This document shows, one piece after another, positions 46,377 through 54,408 of a stretch of DNA of 64,000 bases (positions are counted from its first letter, which is position 1; each line of letters starts with the position of its first letter). Source of the DNA: QVMP01 sp047974325 (GTDB taxonomy: Bacteria > Bacteroidota > Bacteroidia > Bacteroidales > Dysgonomonadaceae); assembly GCA_047974325.1 (NCBI GenBank), contig JBKECE010000235.1, positions 1-64,000 of the forward strand, given 5' to 3'. Position numbers and translations under genes: made by a program. The notes beneath the pieces were generated by a model. The model had not been told where the DNA came from, ran no database searches, and saw nothing but the letters and a program-made list of their open reading frames with translations.

Positions 46377-47186
46377 ATGAAATCAATATTAGATAATCGG
46401 CCGGAACTTTCAAAACAAATCTGGGAAGTGGCTGAAGTGGCTGGGTACCTTTGGCAAAAAGGCTGGGCGGAACGCAATGGTGGAAACATCACAATCAATA
46501 TTACAGACTTGGTTGACGATGAAATCAAAAACATGAAACCAATCAGTGATATTGTGCAGATTGGCGTTAAATTACCTTACTTGAAAGGTTGTTATTTCTT
46601 TTGTAAAGGAACCAATCGCCGCATGCGCGACCTTGCGCGTTGGCCTATGGAAAATGGCTCTGTAATCCGTATTTTGGACGATTGCAGCAGCTATGAAATC
46701 ATAGCGGACAATCCGGTGAAGCCAACATCAGAATTACCTTCTCACCTGTCTATGCATAATTATAAAATTAGCACAGGGTCTAACTACAAAGCAGCTCTGC
46801 ATACACATCCGATAGATCTGATAGCTATGACTCATAACCCGGAATTTCTCAAAAAAGATGTGTTGACATACTTACTTTGGAGCATGATACCTGAAACAAG
46901 GGCATTTTGTCCACGCGGATTAGGCATTATACCTTATGCCATGCCAAGTTCGGTCGAATTGGCAAATGCTACGATCCGGGAATTGGCGGATTATGATGTG
47001 GTGATGTGGGAAAAACACGGTGTATGTGCCGTAGGTGAAAATATTATGGAAGCTTTTGATATGGTGGATACGCTAAGTAAGTCTGCCCAGATATATCTGA
47101 CAGCCAAATCTATGGGTTTTGAACCGGAAGGAACTTCAATGGCAGATATGGAAGCATTGAAAACAGCGTTTAATCTACCCAAATAA
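46377..47186 (+). CDS. rhaD: Rhamnulose-1-phosphate aldolase
   Basis: 269-residue class II (zinc) aldolase. GWAERNGGNITINITD matches the phosphate/active-site loop. PTSELPSHL carries the probable catalytic Glu. Zinc ligands are visible in ALHTHPIDL (two His) and WEKHGVCAVG (third His). The enzyme splits rhamnulose-1-phosphate into dihydroxyacetone phosphate and L-lactaldehyde. No lactaldehyde reductase or dehydrogenase gene is encoded beside it. The gene follows rhaT by 20 bp and precedes a GH105 by 17 bp. Confidence 0.93.
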   Translation: MKSILDNRPELSKQIWEVAEVAGYLWQKGWAERNGGNITINITDLVDDEIKNMKPISDIVQIGVKLPYLKGCYFFCKGTNRRMRDLARWPMENGSVIRILDDCSSYEIIADNPVKPTSELPSHLSMHNYKISTGSNYKAALHTHPIDLIAMTHNPEFLKKDVLTYLLWSMIPETRAFCPRGLGIIPYAMPSSVELANATIRELADYDVVMWEKHGVCAVGENIMEAFDMVDTLSKSAQIYLTAKSMGFEPEGTSMADMEALKTAFNLPK

Positions 47187-47203
47187 CCAAAGTTTTAAAT
47201 ATC

Positions 47204-48508
47204 ATGATCAAAAAAAGACTCCTACTTCTTGTTGCATTGGCTTTTTATGCCGGATCGGTTTTTTCGCAGGCAACACTTCCCGCAGAAAAACTGGCTGCAA
47301 CGATTGCTGACAGAATAATATCGGAAACTCCTTACACTTTTGTAGACACCAAAACAAAGAAAACGTATAGCAGCCTGAAAGGTGTGCCCCTATCCATGAA
47401 TATCAAAGTGCAAAGCGAATATAACGATTGGCACTATACAAATGGAGTTATGCAGATTGCCCTGATGGAATTGGCTGAAAAGACCAATGACAAGAAATAT
47501 GTAGATTATGTTCAGAAAAATATGGATTTTGTCTTTAACAAAGACAATTATTCTTTTTTTGAAAATCAATATAAACAGGCTTTCAAAGAAAATGGTTGGC
47601 GAGGTGTGCGTAAACTGAGCTGGCATATGATTTTCAGGGCAAAACGTTTGGACGACAATGGTCCTATGGCAGCAAGCCTTATAGACCTGCAAGCCTTGAA
47701 ACCTAACAATGCCTATCTAGATTATATCAATGAAACCAGAGATCATCTGCTCTATTCTGAACCTCGTTTGGAGGATGGAACCATAGCACGTATCTGGCCT
47801 CATGAGAACACGATCTGGGCTGATGATTTGTTTATGGGCATTGCTTTTCTATCACGTATGGGTAAAATGACGGGCGATGTAAAATATTTTGACGATGCTG
47901 TGAATCAGGTTCTGAACTATCATAAATATTTGTGGGACGACAGACGTGAGATTTATTATCATTGCTATCATACCGACAACAAAGAACATGGAGTTGCTCA
48001 TTGGTCCAGGGCAAATGGTTGGATGGTGATGGCACAGGCCGATTTGTTGACTATGCTACCTAAAGATCACCCCAAGCGTGCTGCGTTGATAGAAAATTTT
48101 AATCGTCAGATAAAAGGTGTTTTGCAATATCAGGGCAAGAATGGTTTATGGTATCAGGTGCTGGATAAAACTGATTCCTATGAAGAAATAACAGGCACGG
48201 CGATGTTTGTTTTCGGTATTGCCAGAGGTGTACGTGAAGGATGGATCAACAAGGATTACATTTATGCGGCCGAACAAGGATTGAAAGGTATGATGTCTAA
48301 GATGTCTGATAGTGGAGACATCACAGCAATCTGTGTAGGTACAGGAATCATGCCGTCTCTTGCATACTATTATAACCGAGGAACTCAAAAGAATGGACCG
48401 ATGGGTGAAGGCCCGGTGTTGAGGGCGTTAATTGAAATGTCAAAAGCTAAAAAATATTCTGAAATATCAGCTGACGATCAATATGATAAAATAGTTTCAA
48501 AAAAATAG
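47204..48508 (+). CDS. Unsaturated rhamnogalacturonyl hydrolase (GH105), copy 2
   Basis: 434 residues with a signal peptide ending SVFSQ. GH105 motifs: YNDWHYTNGVMQIALMEL, WADDLFMGIAFLSRMGKMTGD with the probable catalytic Asp, and HWSRANGWMVMAQADLLTMLPKDHP with the second active-site region. YQGKNGLWYQVLDKTDSYEE also fits. It resembles the YteR type and differs from copy 1 at 32395 in the motif around the catalytic Asp (ADDLFMG versus LDGLYMG), so substrates may differ. It is the last enzyme of the rhamnose operon and is followed by a structured 53-bp gap and the AraC-type regulator. Confidence 0.88.
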   Translation: MIKKRLLLLVALAFYAGSVFSQATLPAEKLAATIADRIISETPYTFVDTKTKKTYSSLKGVPLSMNIKVQSEYNDWHYTNGVMQIALMELAEKTNDKKYVDYVQKNMDFVFNKDNYSFFENQYKQAFKENGWRGVRKLSWHMIFRAKRLDDNGPMAASLIDLQALKPNNAYLDYINETRDHLLYSEPRLEDGTIARIWPHENTIWADDLFMGIAFLSRMGKMTGDVKYFDDAVNQVLNYHKYLWDDRREIYYHCYHTDNKEHGVAHWSRANGWMVMAQADLLTMLPKDHPKRAALIENFNRQIKGVLQYQGKNGLWYQVLDKTDSYEEITGTAMFVFGIARGVREGWINKDYIYAAEQGLKGMMSKMSDSGDITAICVGTGIMPSLAYYYNRGTQKNGPMGEGPVLRALIEMSKAKKYSEISADDQYDKIVSKK

Positions 48509-48555
48509 TTATCTTTAAGGCCATTCTTAATTTATTAAGAAAATCTTAAAGATAA
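48509..48555 (+). repeat. Nested inverted repeat between GH105 and the AraC-type regulator
   Basis: Outer arms TTATCTTTAAG (48509-48519) and CTTAAAGATAA (48545-48555) are exact complements. Inside them CTTAAT (48526-48531) and ATTAAG (48534-48539) form a second stem. The structure fills almost the whole 53-bp gap and ends 6 bp before the regulator ATG. It could hide the ribosome-binding region or act as a weak terminator or operator. Confidence 0.6.
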
Positions 48556-48561
48556 TATATC

Positions 48562-49464
48562 ATGATAAAACAACAAAGTGAATTTGGGGTTGACGTTAAA
48601 TATCTTATCGTTAGCGAACGGGACAAGAATTTTGGAATGTGGGTCAATACTGTGGGATTTCAGTCGATACCAAAAGGGAAAAAATATCCATTGACAAATC
48701 ATCCTTCATCACACTATTTCAATATTACCAAAGGTCGTATTTTGCGGGAATACCAATTACTCTATATAACTAAAGGTGAAGGCTCTTTTGAGTCTGAATC
48801 TACGGCGAAAACCAAGATAGAAAAAGGAACTCTCATTATGTTGTTTCCCAACCAGTGGCATACCTATAGTCCGAATATAGAAACAGGTTGGGACGAATAT
48901 TATGTGGGATTTGAAGGTGTCATCGCCGATAATATTATCCGCCATGCTTTTTTCTCAAAAGAAGAGCAGGTGATGAGAGTTGGATTCCACGAAAATCTCG
49001 TTAATCTGTTTTCCCGGACTATTGAAACTGCTAAGAATGACAAAATTGCTGCCCAGCAATATTTGGCCGGTGTTGTGCTGCACCTGTTGGGCAAAGTGCT
49101 ATCCATATCCAAGAACAATCTTTTTGAGAACAATGAGATAAATCAAAAAATTGAGCAAGCCAAAATCATTATGACAGAAAATCTGTATAATGAGATTAGC
49201 TCGGAAGATGTGGCTGAAAGACTAAATATAAGTTACTCTTGGTTCAGAAAGATTTTTAAGGCTTACACGGGTTATGCTCCGGCTCAGTATTTTCAGGAAA
49301 TGAAAATAACAAAAGCTAAATATTTGTTGACTGAGACCACAAAATCGGTGAAAGAAATTGCTTTTGAACTGAACTACAATTCAACAGAGCATTTCTTTAC
49401 GATATTTAAGCGAAAAACAAAATCAACTCCAACCGAATATCGAAACTTCGGTCAGAAACAATAG
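48562..49464 (+). CDS. rhaR: AraC-family regulator, probable rhamnose activator
   Basis: 300 residues. The N-terminal half is a cupin-like sensor (YQLLYITKGEGSFESESTAKTKIEKGTLIMLFPNQWHTYSP, with GWDEYYVGFEG). The C-terminal ~100 residues form the double helix-turn-helix of AraC/XylS proteins: NEISSEDVAERLNISYSWFRKIFKAYTGYAPAQYF, then VKEIAFELNYNSTEHFFTIFKRKTKSTPTEYR. The position directly after the rha operon suggests it senses rhamnose or rhamnulose and activates this locus. No hybrid two-component sensor is found, so this may be the main regulator of the pectin genes. The rhaR name is inferred from context. Confidence 0.8.
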   Translation: MIKQQSEFGVDVKYLIVSERDKNFGMWVNTVGFQSIPKGKKYPLTNHPSSHYFNITKGRILREYQLLYITKGEGSFESESTAKTKIEKGTLIMLFPNQWHTYSPNIETGWDEYYVGFEGVIADNIIRHAFFSKEEQVMRVGFHENLVNLFSRTIETAKNDKIAAQQYLAGVVLHLLGKVLSISKNNLFENNEINQKIEQAKIIMTENLYNEISSEDVAERLNISYSWFRKIFKAYTGYAPAQYFQEMKITKAKYLLTETTKSVKEIAFELNYNSTEHFFTIFKRKTKSTPTEYRNFGQKQ

Positions 49465-49514
49465 AATGCTTCTCCAATAAGAAAGGAGCCATAAGCAATA
49501 AGGCAGAATGTTCT

Positions 49515-50033
49515 TTATTCTTTCTCCAATTCGATCAGCAAATCACTTTTGCTCGTTGTATCGCCTTCTTTCACATGCACTTTTTTGATAATTCCTTTCG
49601 AACTTGCGAGGATCGCATTTTGCATCTTCATGGCTTCCAATATCAGGATTGTATCTCCGGCTTTGACTACGTCTCCGGTTTTAACCAATACTTCCAAAAT
49701 CTTTCCGGGCATCGGAGCTTTGAGTCTAACAGTTGAGGATTCGCCTAATTGGCTGACAAGATTCTTTTTGCGTTCGAGCGAGAAAGGTGTTTCAACTCTG
49801 AAATTGTAGCTTATGCCATTGAACAGAAATTCAAATTCGTTTTGTGATTTGGATACAATTTCTACAAAGTAACTCTTGTCATTCAGTTTCAATAAGGTGA
49901 AGCCGTCATCGGTGTATTCAATCTGCGGTGTTAGTTTTTCTGAAGAAAAATTGTAACTTCCATCTTCATTGATCTGATATGCGTATTCTTTTGCTGTGGC
50001 TGTATCTACAGCTGTTAATATTTTTTGTGCCAT
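49515..50033 (-). CDS. Biotin carboxyl carrier protein of an acyl-CoA carboxylase
   Basis: 172 residues. The C-terminal ~75 residues are a biotinyl domain: MPGKILEVLVKTGDVVKAGD then LEAMKMQNAI, with the lysine of AMKM (about 138) as the biotin site. The N-terminal part is a beta-rich linker. It carries CO2 between the biotin carboxylase and the carboxyltransferase encoded upstream. It is the last gene of the three-gene operon, 13 bp after the biotin carboxylase gene. The subunit layout matches the propionyl-CoA/methylmalonyl-CoA type of carboxylase of Bacteroidales. Confidence 0.9.
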   Translation of the reverse strand: MAQKILTAVDTATAKEYAYQINEDGSYNFSSEKLTPQIEYTDDGFTLLKLNDKSYFVEIVSKSQNEFEFLFNGISYNFRVETPFSLERKKNLVSQLGESSTVRLKAPMPGKILEVLVKTGDVVKAGDTILILEAMKMQNAILASSKGIIKKVHVKEGDTTSKSDLLIELEKE

Positions 50034-50046
50034 TCCGGTTTCTGTT

Positions 50047-51546
50047 TTACATATTATTGAATCTGTTTCTCAAAGCCCATAGGTCTGCATCTTGCTTCTC
50101 TTCCTTTATCGGTTTGTTACCGGCTACATAATTGACCACGGCAAACAACGCAGCCTGATCTTCATCTTCCGGCTCATTGTATACCATTGATTTCAAATCT
50201 TTCTCTATGAATGATGTGTCAAAACTTCCGGCGCGAAATATTTCGTTATGAAGTACAGCCTTATCGAATGGAATCGTGGTTTTTATACCTTTCACCTGAA
50301 AGTTGTCTAATGCATTGAGTGTGTTGGCGATCACTTCTTCTCTGTCTTTGGCATGGACAATAAGTTTGGCAATCATGGAATCGAAATATGGAGTGATTTC
50401 CGAACCGGCCACCACACCTTTGTCTACACGGATACCTTCGCCGGATGGTATGCGCAAAGCCTTGATGGTTCCGATACACGGAGAAAAACCAGATTGAACG
50501 TCTTCTGCATTGATGCGACATTCTATGGCCCATCCGTTTAGTTTTACATCTTCTTGTTTGATCGGTAATTTTTCGCCATTGGCTATCCGTATTTGTAATT
50601 CAATAAGATCCAAACCGGTGATCATTTCTGTCACAGGATGCTCAACCTGAACTCGTGTATTCATCTCCATGAAGAAGAAATTATCTTCTTTGTCAAGCAG
50701 AAATTCTACAGTGCCAAGACTCACATATCCTGCTTCCCGAGCCAAAGCAACTGCCGCATCAGTGATATTTTTGCGGAGCTGGTCGTTCAGTGCAGGAGAA
50801 GGTGCTTCTTCTATCAGTTTTTGGTGCTTGCGCTGAACGGAGCATTCGCGTTCCCATAAGTGAACAACATTTCCGAATGTGTCCGCCACAATTTGTACTT
50901 CGATATGCTTCGGATTCTCAAGATATTTTTCGATAAAAACAGCAGGATTGTTGAATGCTATTGAAGCTTCTGTGGTTGCAGCATGATACATCTGTTTCAT
51001 TTCCGATTTTTGACGGACAATTCGCATGCCTCGCCCGCCACCTCCGGCACAAGCCTTGATGATGAGTGGATAGCCAATTTTTGTCGCCACATCCAGTGCA
51101 TCTTCCAGCGTGTCTACGCTGCCGTCACTCCCTCCGAACATGGGCACGTTTCCTTTTTGTGCAATTTGTTTTGCGATTACTTTGTCTCCCATATTCTGGA
51201 TGATTCGCGGCGATGGTCCAATGAAAATGATCCCTTCTTCGGTGCAGCGTATTGCGAATTGTGCATTTTCAGACAGATAGCCATATCCGGGATGGATTGC
51301 ATCTATTTTATTTCTTTTGGCAATATGCACTAATGATTCGATGTCAAGAAATTCGGCTATGCCTTCGTTTTCTATGTCCGGAAAATCTATAATAGAGTCC
51401 ATTTGTGTCAAATAATATGCATTTGGCTCTTTCACTGTTCTGATGCCAACAGAAGTGATTCCCATCTTTTTTGCGGTCTGAGCTATGCGTATAGCGATCT
51501 CGCCCCGATTGGCAATGAGTATTGATTTTATTTTATTTCGCTTCAT
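50047..51546 (-). CDS. Biotin carboxylase subunit of an acyl-CoA carboxylase
   Basis: 499 residues, usual length. It starts IKSILIANRGEIAIRIAQTAKKMG (biotin carboxylase N-domain). It has the ATP-grasp glycine loop ACAGGGGRGMRIV, AIHPGYGYLSENA, HIEVQIVADTFGNVVHLWERECSVQRKHQK, EMNTRVQVEHPVTE and AIECRINAED. It carboxylates biotin on the carrier protein with ATP and bicarbonate. It is 21 bp downstream of the carboxyltransferase gene. Confidence 0.93.
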   Translation of the reverse strand: MKRNKIKSILIANRGEIAIRIAQTAKKMGITSVGIRTVKEPNAYYLTQMDSIIDFPDIENEGIAEFLDIESLVHIAKRNKIDAIHPGYGYLSENAQFAIRCTEEGIIFIGPSPRIIQNMGDKVIAKQIAQKGNVPMFGGSDGSVDTLEDALDVATKIGYPLIIKACAGGGGRGMRIVRQKSEMKQMYHAATTEASIAFNNPAVFIEKYLENPKHIEVQIVADTFGNVVHLWERECSVQRKHQKLIEEAPSPALNDQLRKNITDAAVALAREAGYVSLGTVEFLLDKEDNFFFMEMNTRVQVEHPVTEMITGLDLIELQIRIANGEKLPIKQEDVKLNGWAIECRINAEDVQSGFSPCIGTIKALRIPSGEGIRVDKGVVAGSEITPYFDSMIAKLIVHAKDREEVIANTLNALDNFQVKGIKTTIPFDKAVLHNEIFRAGSFDTSFIEKDLKSMVYNEPEDEDQAALFAVVNYVAGNKPIKEEKQDADLWALRNRFNNM

Positions 51547-51567
51547 CGTTTTTTTTGCTTTTGAGTA

Positions 51568-53109
51568 TTATAATGGCATGTTACCGTGCTTGCGTTTGGG
51601 CTTGTATTCTGTTTTTCTTTCCAGAGAACGCAATGTTGTGATAATCTTGCGGCGGGTAATTGCCGGATCAATCACTTCATCGATAAAACCTTTTTCGTCA
51701 GCGATGTATGGATTGGTAACATCTTCCCTGTATTTTTGAGTCAGTTCTTTCTTCAGGACGGCAGGATTTTCTGCTTCTGCCAATTCTTTTCTATAGAGGA
51801 TGGCGATGGCTCCGTCGGGACCCATCACGGCAATTTCGGCAGTTGGCCACGCGAAGCTGAAATCACCACCGATTCCTTTGCTGTTCATCACAATATATGC
51901 TCCGCCATATGCCTTACGCAGAATGATCGTGATTTTAGGCACAGAAGCAAATGTGTAAGCATAGAGAAGTTTTGCACCGTGTCGGATGATGCCGTCATGC
52001 TCCTGATCGGTTCCGGGCAAAAATCCGGGTACGTCTTCAAGTGTGATGATAGGGATGTTAAATGAGTCGCAGATATTAATGAAACGTGCACCTTTTACGG
52101 AGGAATCTATGTCGAGAGTTCCTGCCATCACTTTCGGCTGATTTGCCACAATGCCGACTACCTTGCCATCCATGCGTGCAAACGCAGTGATCATGTTTTC
52201 GGCATGATTCTTAGCAACTTCCATATATTCTCCATTGTCTACAATCAGTTCTATGATGTCTTTCACATTATATGGTTTGTCCGGATCTTCGGGGACAATG
52301 CTCCGCAAGCGTTCTTCCAATGCTTCGGTGGTATAGTCGCATTTCACAGCCGGCGGATTTTCCACATTATTTGATGGAAGATAAGACAACAACTTTTTCA
52401 CTCCGAGTATTGTGTTCTCATCATCATTATATACGAAGTCTGCGATGCCGGACTTTGTTCCATGCACGGATGCTCCGCCCAGATCTTCGGTCGATACCGT
52501 TTCGTTCAGAACCTCTTTGACGACGTTCGGACCTGTCACAAACATATAGCTGGTGTCTGCTGTCATGAAAATGAAATCAGTGAGAGCCGGAGAATAGACC
52601 GCTCCACCGGCAGCAGGTCCCATGATTGCTGATATTTGCGGGATAACTCCTGACGATAATACATTTCTCTTAAAGATGTCGGCATAACCATTAAGTCCGG
52701 TTATTCCTTCCTGTATGCGGGCTCCTCCCGAATCTATAAGGCCAACTATTGGCGATCCGGTTTTGAGAGCCATATCTTGTATTTTTACAATCTTAGCTGC
52801 ATGCATTGAACCGAGTGATCCGCCCAGAACATTAAAATCTTGTGAAAAAGCATATACTAACCGTCCGTTTACGTGACCGAAGCCTGTTACAACACCATCA
52901 CCGAAAGCACTCACCGTTTTGCCGAATGATGCATTTGCCGGGGGTGTATAAGCATCTGTTTCTTCGAACGTGTTTTCGTCAAAAAGTAACAATATACGCT
53001 CTCTGGCGGTTAGTTTTCCTCGTTGATGTTGTTTTTTGATATAAGCATCATCATATTGTTTTCTCAAAAGTTCTTGACGAGCTATAAACTGCTCATACGA
53101 TTTTTTCAT
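51568..53109 (-). CDS. Carboxyltransferase subunit, propionyl-CoA carboxylase / methylmalonyl-CoA decarboxylase type
   Basis: 513 residues with the two crotonase-like halves of PccB/MmdA proteins. The N-half has KLTARERILLLFDENTFEE, VTGFGHVNGRLVYAFSQDF, GGSLGSMHAAKI and SGGARIQEG. GPAAGGAVYSPALTDFIFM follows. The C-half has GIVANQPKVMAGTLDIDSSVKGARFI, FNIPIITLEDVPGFLPGTDQEHDGII, KAYGGAYIVMNSKGIGGD and AWPTAEIAVMGPDGA. It moves CO2 between biotin and propionyl/methylmalonyl-CoA. With no membrane subunits encoded here, the complex is presumably soluble. This is the first gene of the operon behind the cobalamin riboswitch, about 290 bp from the aptamer. Confidence 0.92.
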   Translation of the reverse strand: MKKSYEQFIARQELLRKQYDDAYIKKQHQRGKLTARERILLLFDENTFEETDAYTPPANASFGKTVSAFGDGVVTGFGHVNGRLVYAFSQDFNVLGGSLGSMHAAKIVKIQDMALKTGSPIVGLIDSGGARIQEGITGLNGYADIFKRNVLSSGVIPQISAIMGPAAGGAVYSPALTDFIFMTADTSYMFVTGPNVVKEVLNETVSTEDLGGASVHGTKSGIADFVYNDDENTILGVKKLLSYLPSNNVENPPAVKCDYTTEALEERLRSIVPEDPDKPYNVKDIIELIVDNGEYMEVAKNHAENMITAFARMDGKVVGIVANQPKVMAGTLDIDSSVKGARFINICDSFNIPIITLEDVPGFLPGTDQEHDGIIRHGAKLLYAYTFASVPKITIILRKAYGGAYIVMNSKGIGGDFSFAWPTAEIAVMGPDGAIAILYRKELAEAENPAVLKKELTQKYREDVTNPYIADEKGFIDEVIDPAITRRKIITTLRSLERKTEYKPKRKHGNMPL

Positions 53110-53401
53110 ATTATATGTATTTTAGGTACAGTAAAATATTTAACAATCTGTTTTTCGACTGTGATATTACATTACACAATTTGTTTTCAAAGGCAATCCA
53201 CATGTCCATTCTGCCTGATTTATACAATTTGCCTAATGTAGAGGCTGCCTCTCATAAAACCAGCCATTTTAAAAAAATATGCATTCATAAAAATAATAGC
53301 ATGATGTTTATATGAACAAATGCCCTCAATGAAAAGAACACATTGTCAACAGATTTCTTTAGCTTTATAATCATCCCGAAAGCTGCAGAATATAACAGTT
53401 C

Positions 53402-53590
53402 TGGCAGGTCTTCTGGCTCACTTCATCTTTGAAAGCCCTTCCCGTTTTTTGCAAAGCATTTATTCCAGTGGGCAAAGAATCGTATTCAAAGATTTTGCTG
53501 AAGTTCACAGCAGCGGGTCTGCCCGGGAATTACACCCGGTTCCCTTTTCACCATTCGTCAAGATTTTGACAAATGACACCAAAACCGGCG
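53402..53590 (-). ncRNA. Cobalamin riboswitch
   Basis: Read on the minus strand, the 3' end has the B12 box GAGCCAGAAGACCTGCC (near 53402-53418). Upstream are CCACTGG, AAAGGGAACCGGGTG, then AATTCCCGGGCAGACCCGC and CTGCTGTGA. These are the conserved blocks of the adenosyl/hydroxocobalamin aptamer in the right order. A promoter reads into it. The next gene on this strand is the carboxyltransferase at 53109, with about 290 nt of leader holding no sizeable open frame. Binding of cobalamin would be expected to lower expression, but I could not define the expression platform. Confidence 0.9.
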
Positions 53591-53591
53591 A

Positions 53592-53621
53592 CAAAGATAG
53601 AAATTTTTCTTTATTATCAAA
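53592..53621 (-). promoter_or_regulatory. Promoter of the riboswitch-carboxylase transcript
   Basis: On the minus strand TATCTTTG (53599-53592) is a perfect -7 element and TTTG (53621-53618) a -33 element, 18 bp apart. Transcription would start just before the riboswitch aptamer. I see nothing further in 53622-53760. Confidence 0.75.
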
Positions 53622-53762
53622 CATTTAGATAGAAATATATGAGTAATCTATTGGTAGCTATGGAAAAACGTAAATCTATTGCAGACTCCGTGAAAAAAAA
53701 GAGTTTATTAGGATGTGGTTTTTTATAAAACGAATTGATTTTTTTGTAGTTTTTGTTTTTAT

Positions 53763-53804
53763 GAAAAAACCCGATTGATTTTCTTCAACCGGGTTTTTGC
53801 TTGT
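53763..53804. terminator. Terminator-like hairpin
   Basis: AAAACCCG and CGGGTTTTT pair around a short T/C-rich loop, with T-runs on both strands. On the minus strand it follows the stop of the small membrane protein at 53818. Confidence 0.75.
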
Positions 53805-53817
53805 GTCCAAATTTTTC

Positions 53818-54048
53818 TTAATCTATCCGATGATTTTTGTTGCTGTTTTTATTCAGCGAATAGTTTTTGAAGAACAAATAATAGAATAGATATAGAACAA
53901 GAAATACAACGCAAACAATAAGAATTGTGAGCCCCGATTTCCATATGATTGTCCAAGAAATAGGTTGAATTCCCCATACGGCAAGAACAGTGAGCGTTGC
54001 TCCCGTCAAAACGGTAATTGTGCATAGAATGCCTAAGAATGCTCTCAT
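53818..54048 (-). CDS. Small two-helix membrane protein
   Basis: 76 residues, function unknown. Two hydrophobic helices (about 4-26 and 33-60, the second VCVVFLVLYLFYYLFF) are followed by a short polar Asn/Lys-rich tail. A terminator hairpin directly after it and a possible -7 element upstream support it as a real gene. Similar short proteins of unknown role occur in Bacteroidales (from memory, not checked). Confidence 0.65.
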   Translation of the reverse strand: MRAFLGILCTITVLTGATLTVLAVWGIQPISWTIIWKSGLTILIVCVVFLVLYLFYYLFFKNYSLNKNSNKNHRID

Positions 54049-54408
54049 GACGTTTTTTATTAATTATTAAATTCGACTTATAATCTCTTTTGTGTTATCT
54101 GATTAACATTCATCCAGAAAGAAAATACTATTATCCAAAAGTAACTTTATTTTTTTAATTGAAGAGATGCAATGTTCAAAATTTTCGACAAAGGTGAAGT
54201 TGGCAGGGATTTCTTCGTCAAAGCTTTATAGTTTAATCTTGTGTATGCAAACCAGAAAATATTTGTCTGTGATCAATATCCGGTCTGTTTTGGACAAGTT
54301 GTGTATTGGCAAACTTTAAAAAAGCCAAATGTAAACTTAGGCGAGAAACAAAAAATATATTTACTTTGCATGGTTATCACATAATTATATTTAAAAGGCA
54401 TAAAATTT
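54049..54408. other. Intergenic region between small membrane protein and glyS
   Basis: 360 bp between divergent genes. A minus-strand TACTTTTG (54143-54136) could be the -7 element for the small membrane protein, with a leader of about 87 nt. Toward glyS only an imperfect -7 (TTACTTTG near 54360) is visible. No RNA gene or other structure was recognised. Confidence 0.4.

Noticed and set aside
32395..48508. The two GH105 genes or the two GH28 genes as recent duplications
   Set aside because: Within each pair the proteins share family motifs only and differ in length and in the motifs around the catalytic residues; no DNA-level repeat is visible.
49465..49514. Possible terminator between the AraC-type regulator and the biotin carrier gene
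   Set aside because: Only short arms (CTCC/GGAG) with interruptions and no clear T-run; not strong enough to call.
53115..53315. Plus-strand open frame opposite the riboswitch leader
   Set aside because: It has no recognisable protein features, is AT-rich, and lies within the leader of the carboxylase transcript.
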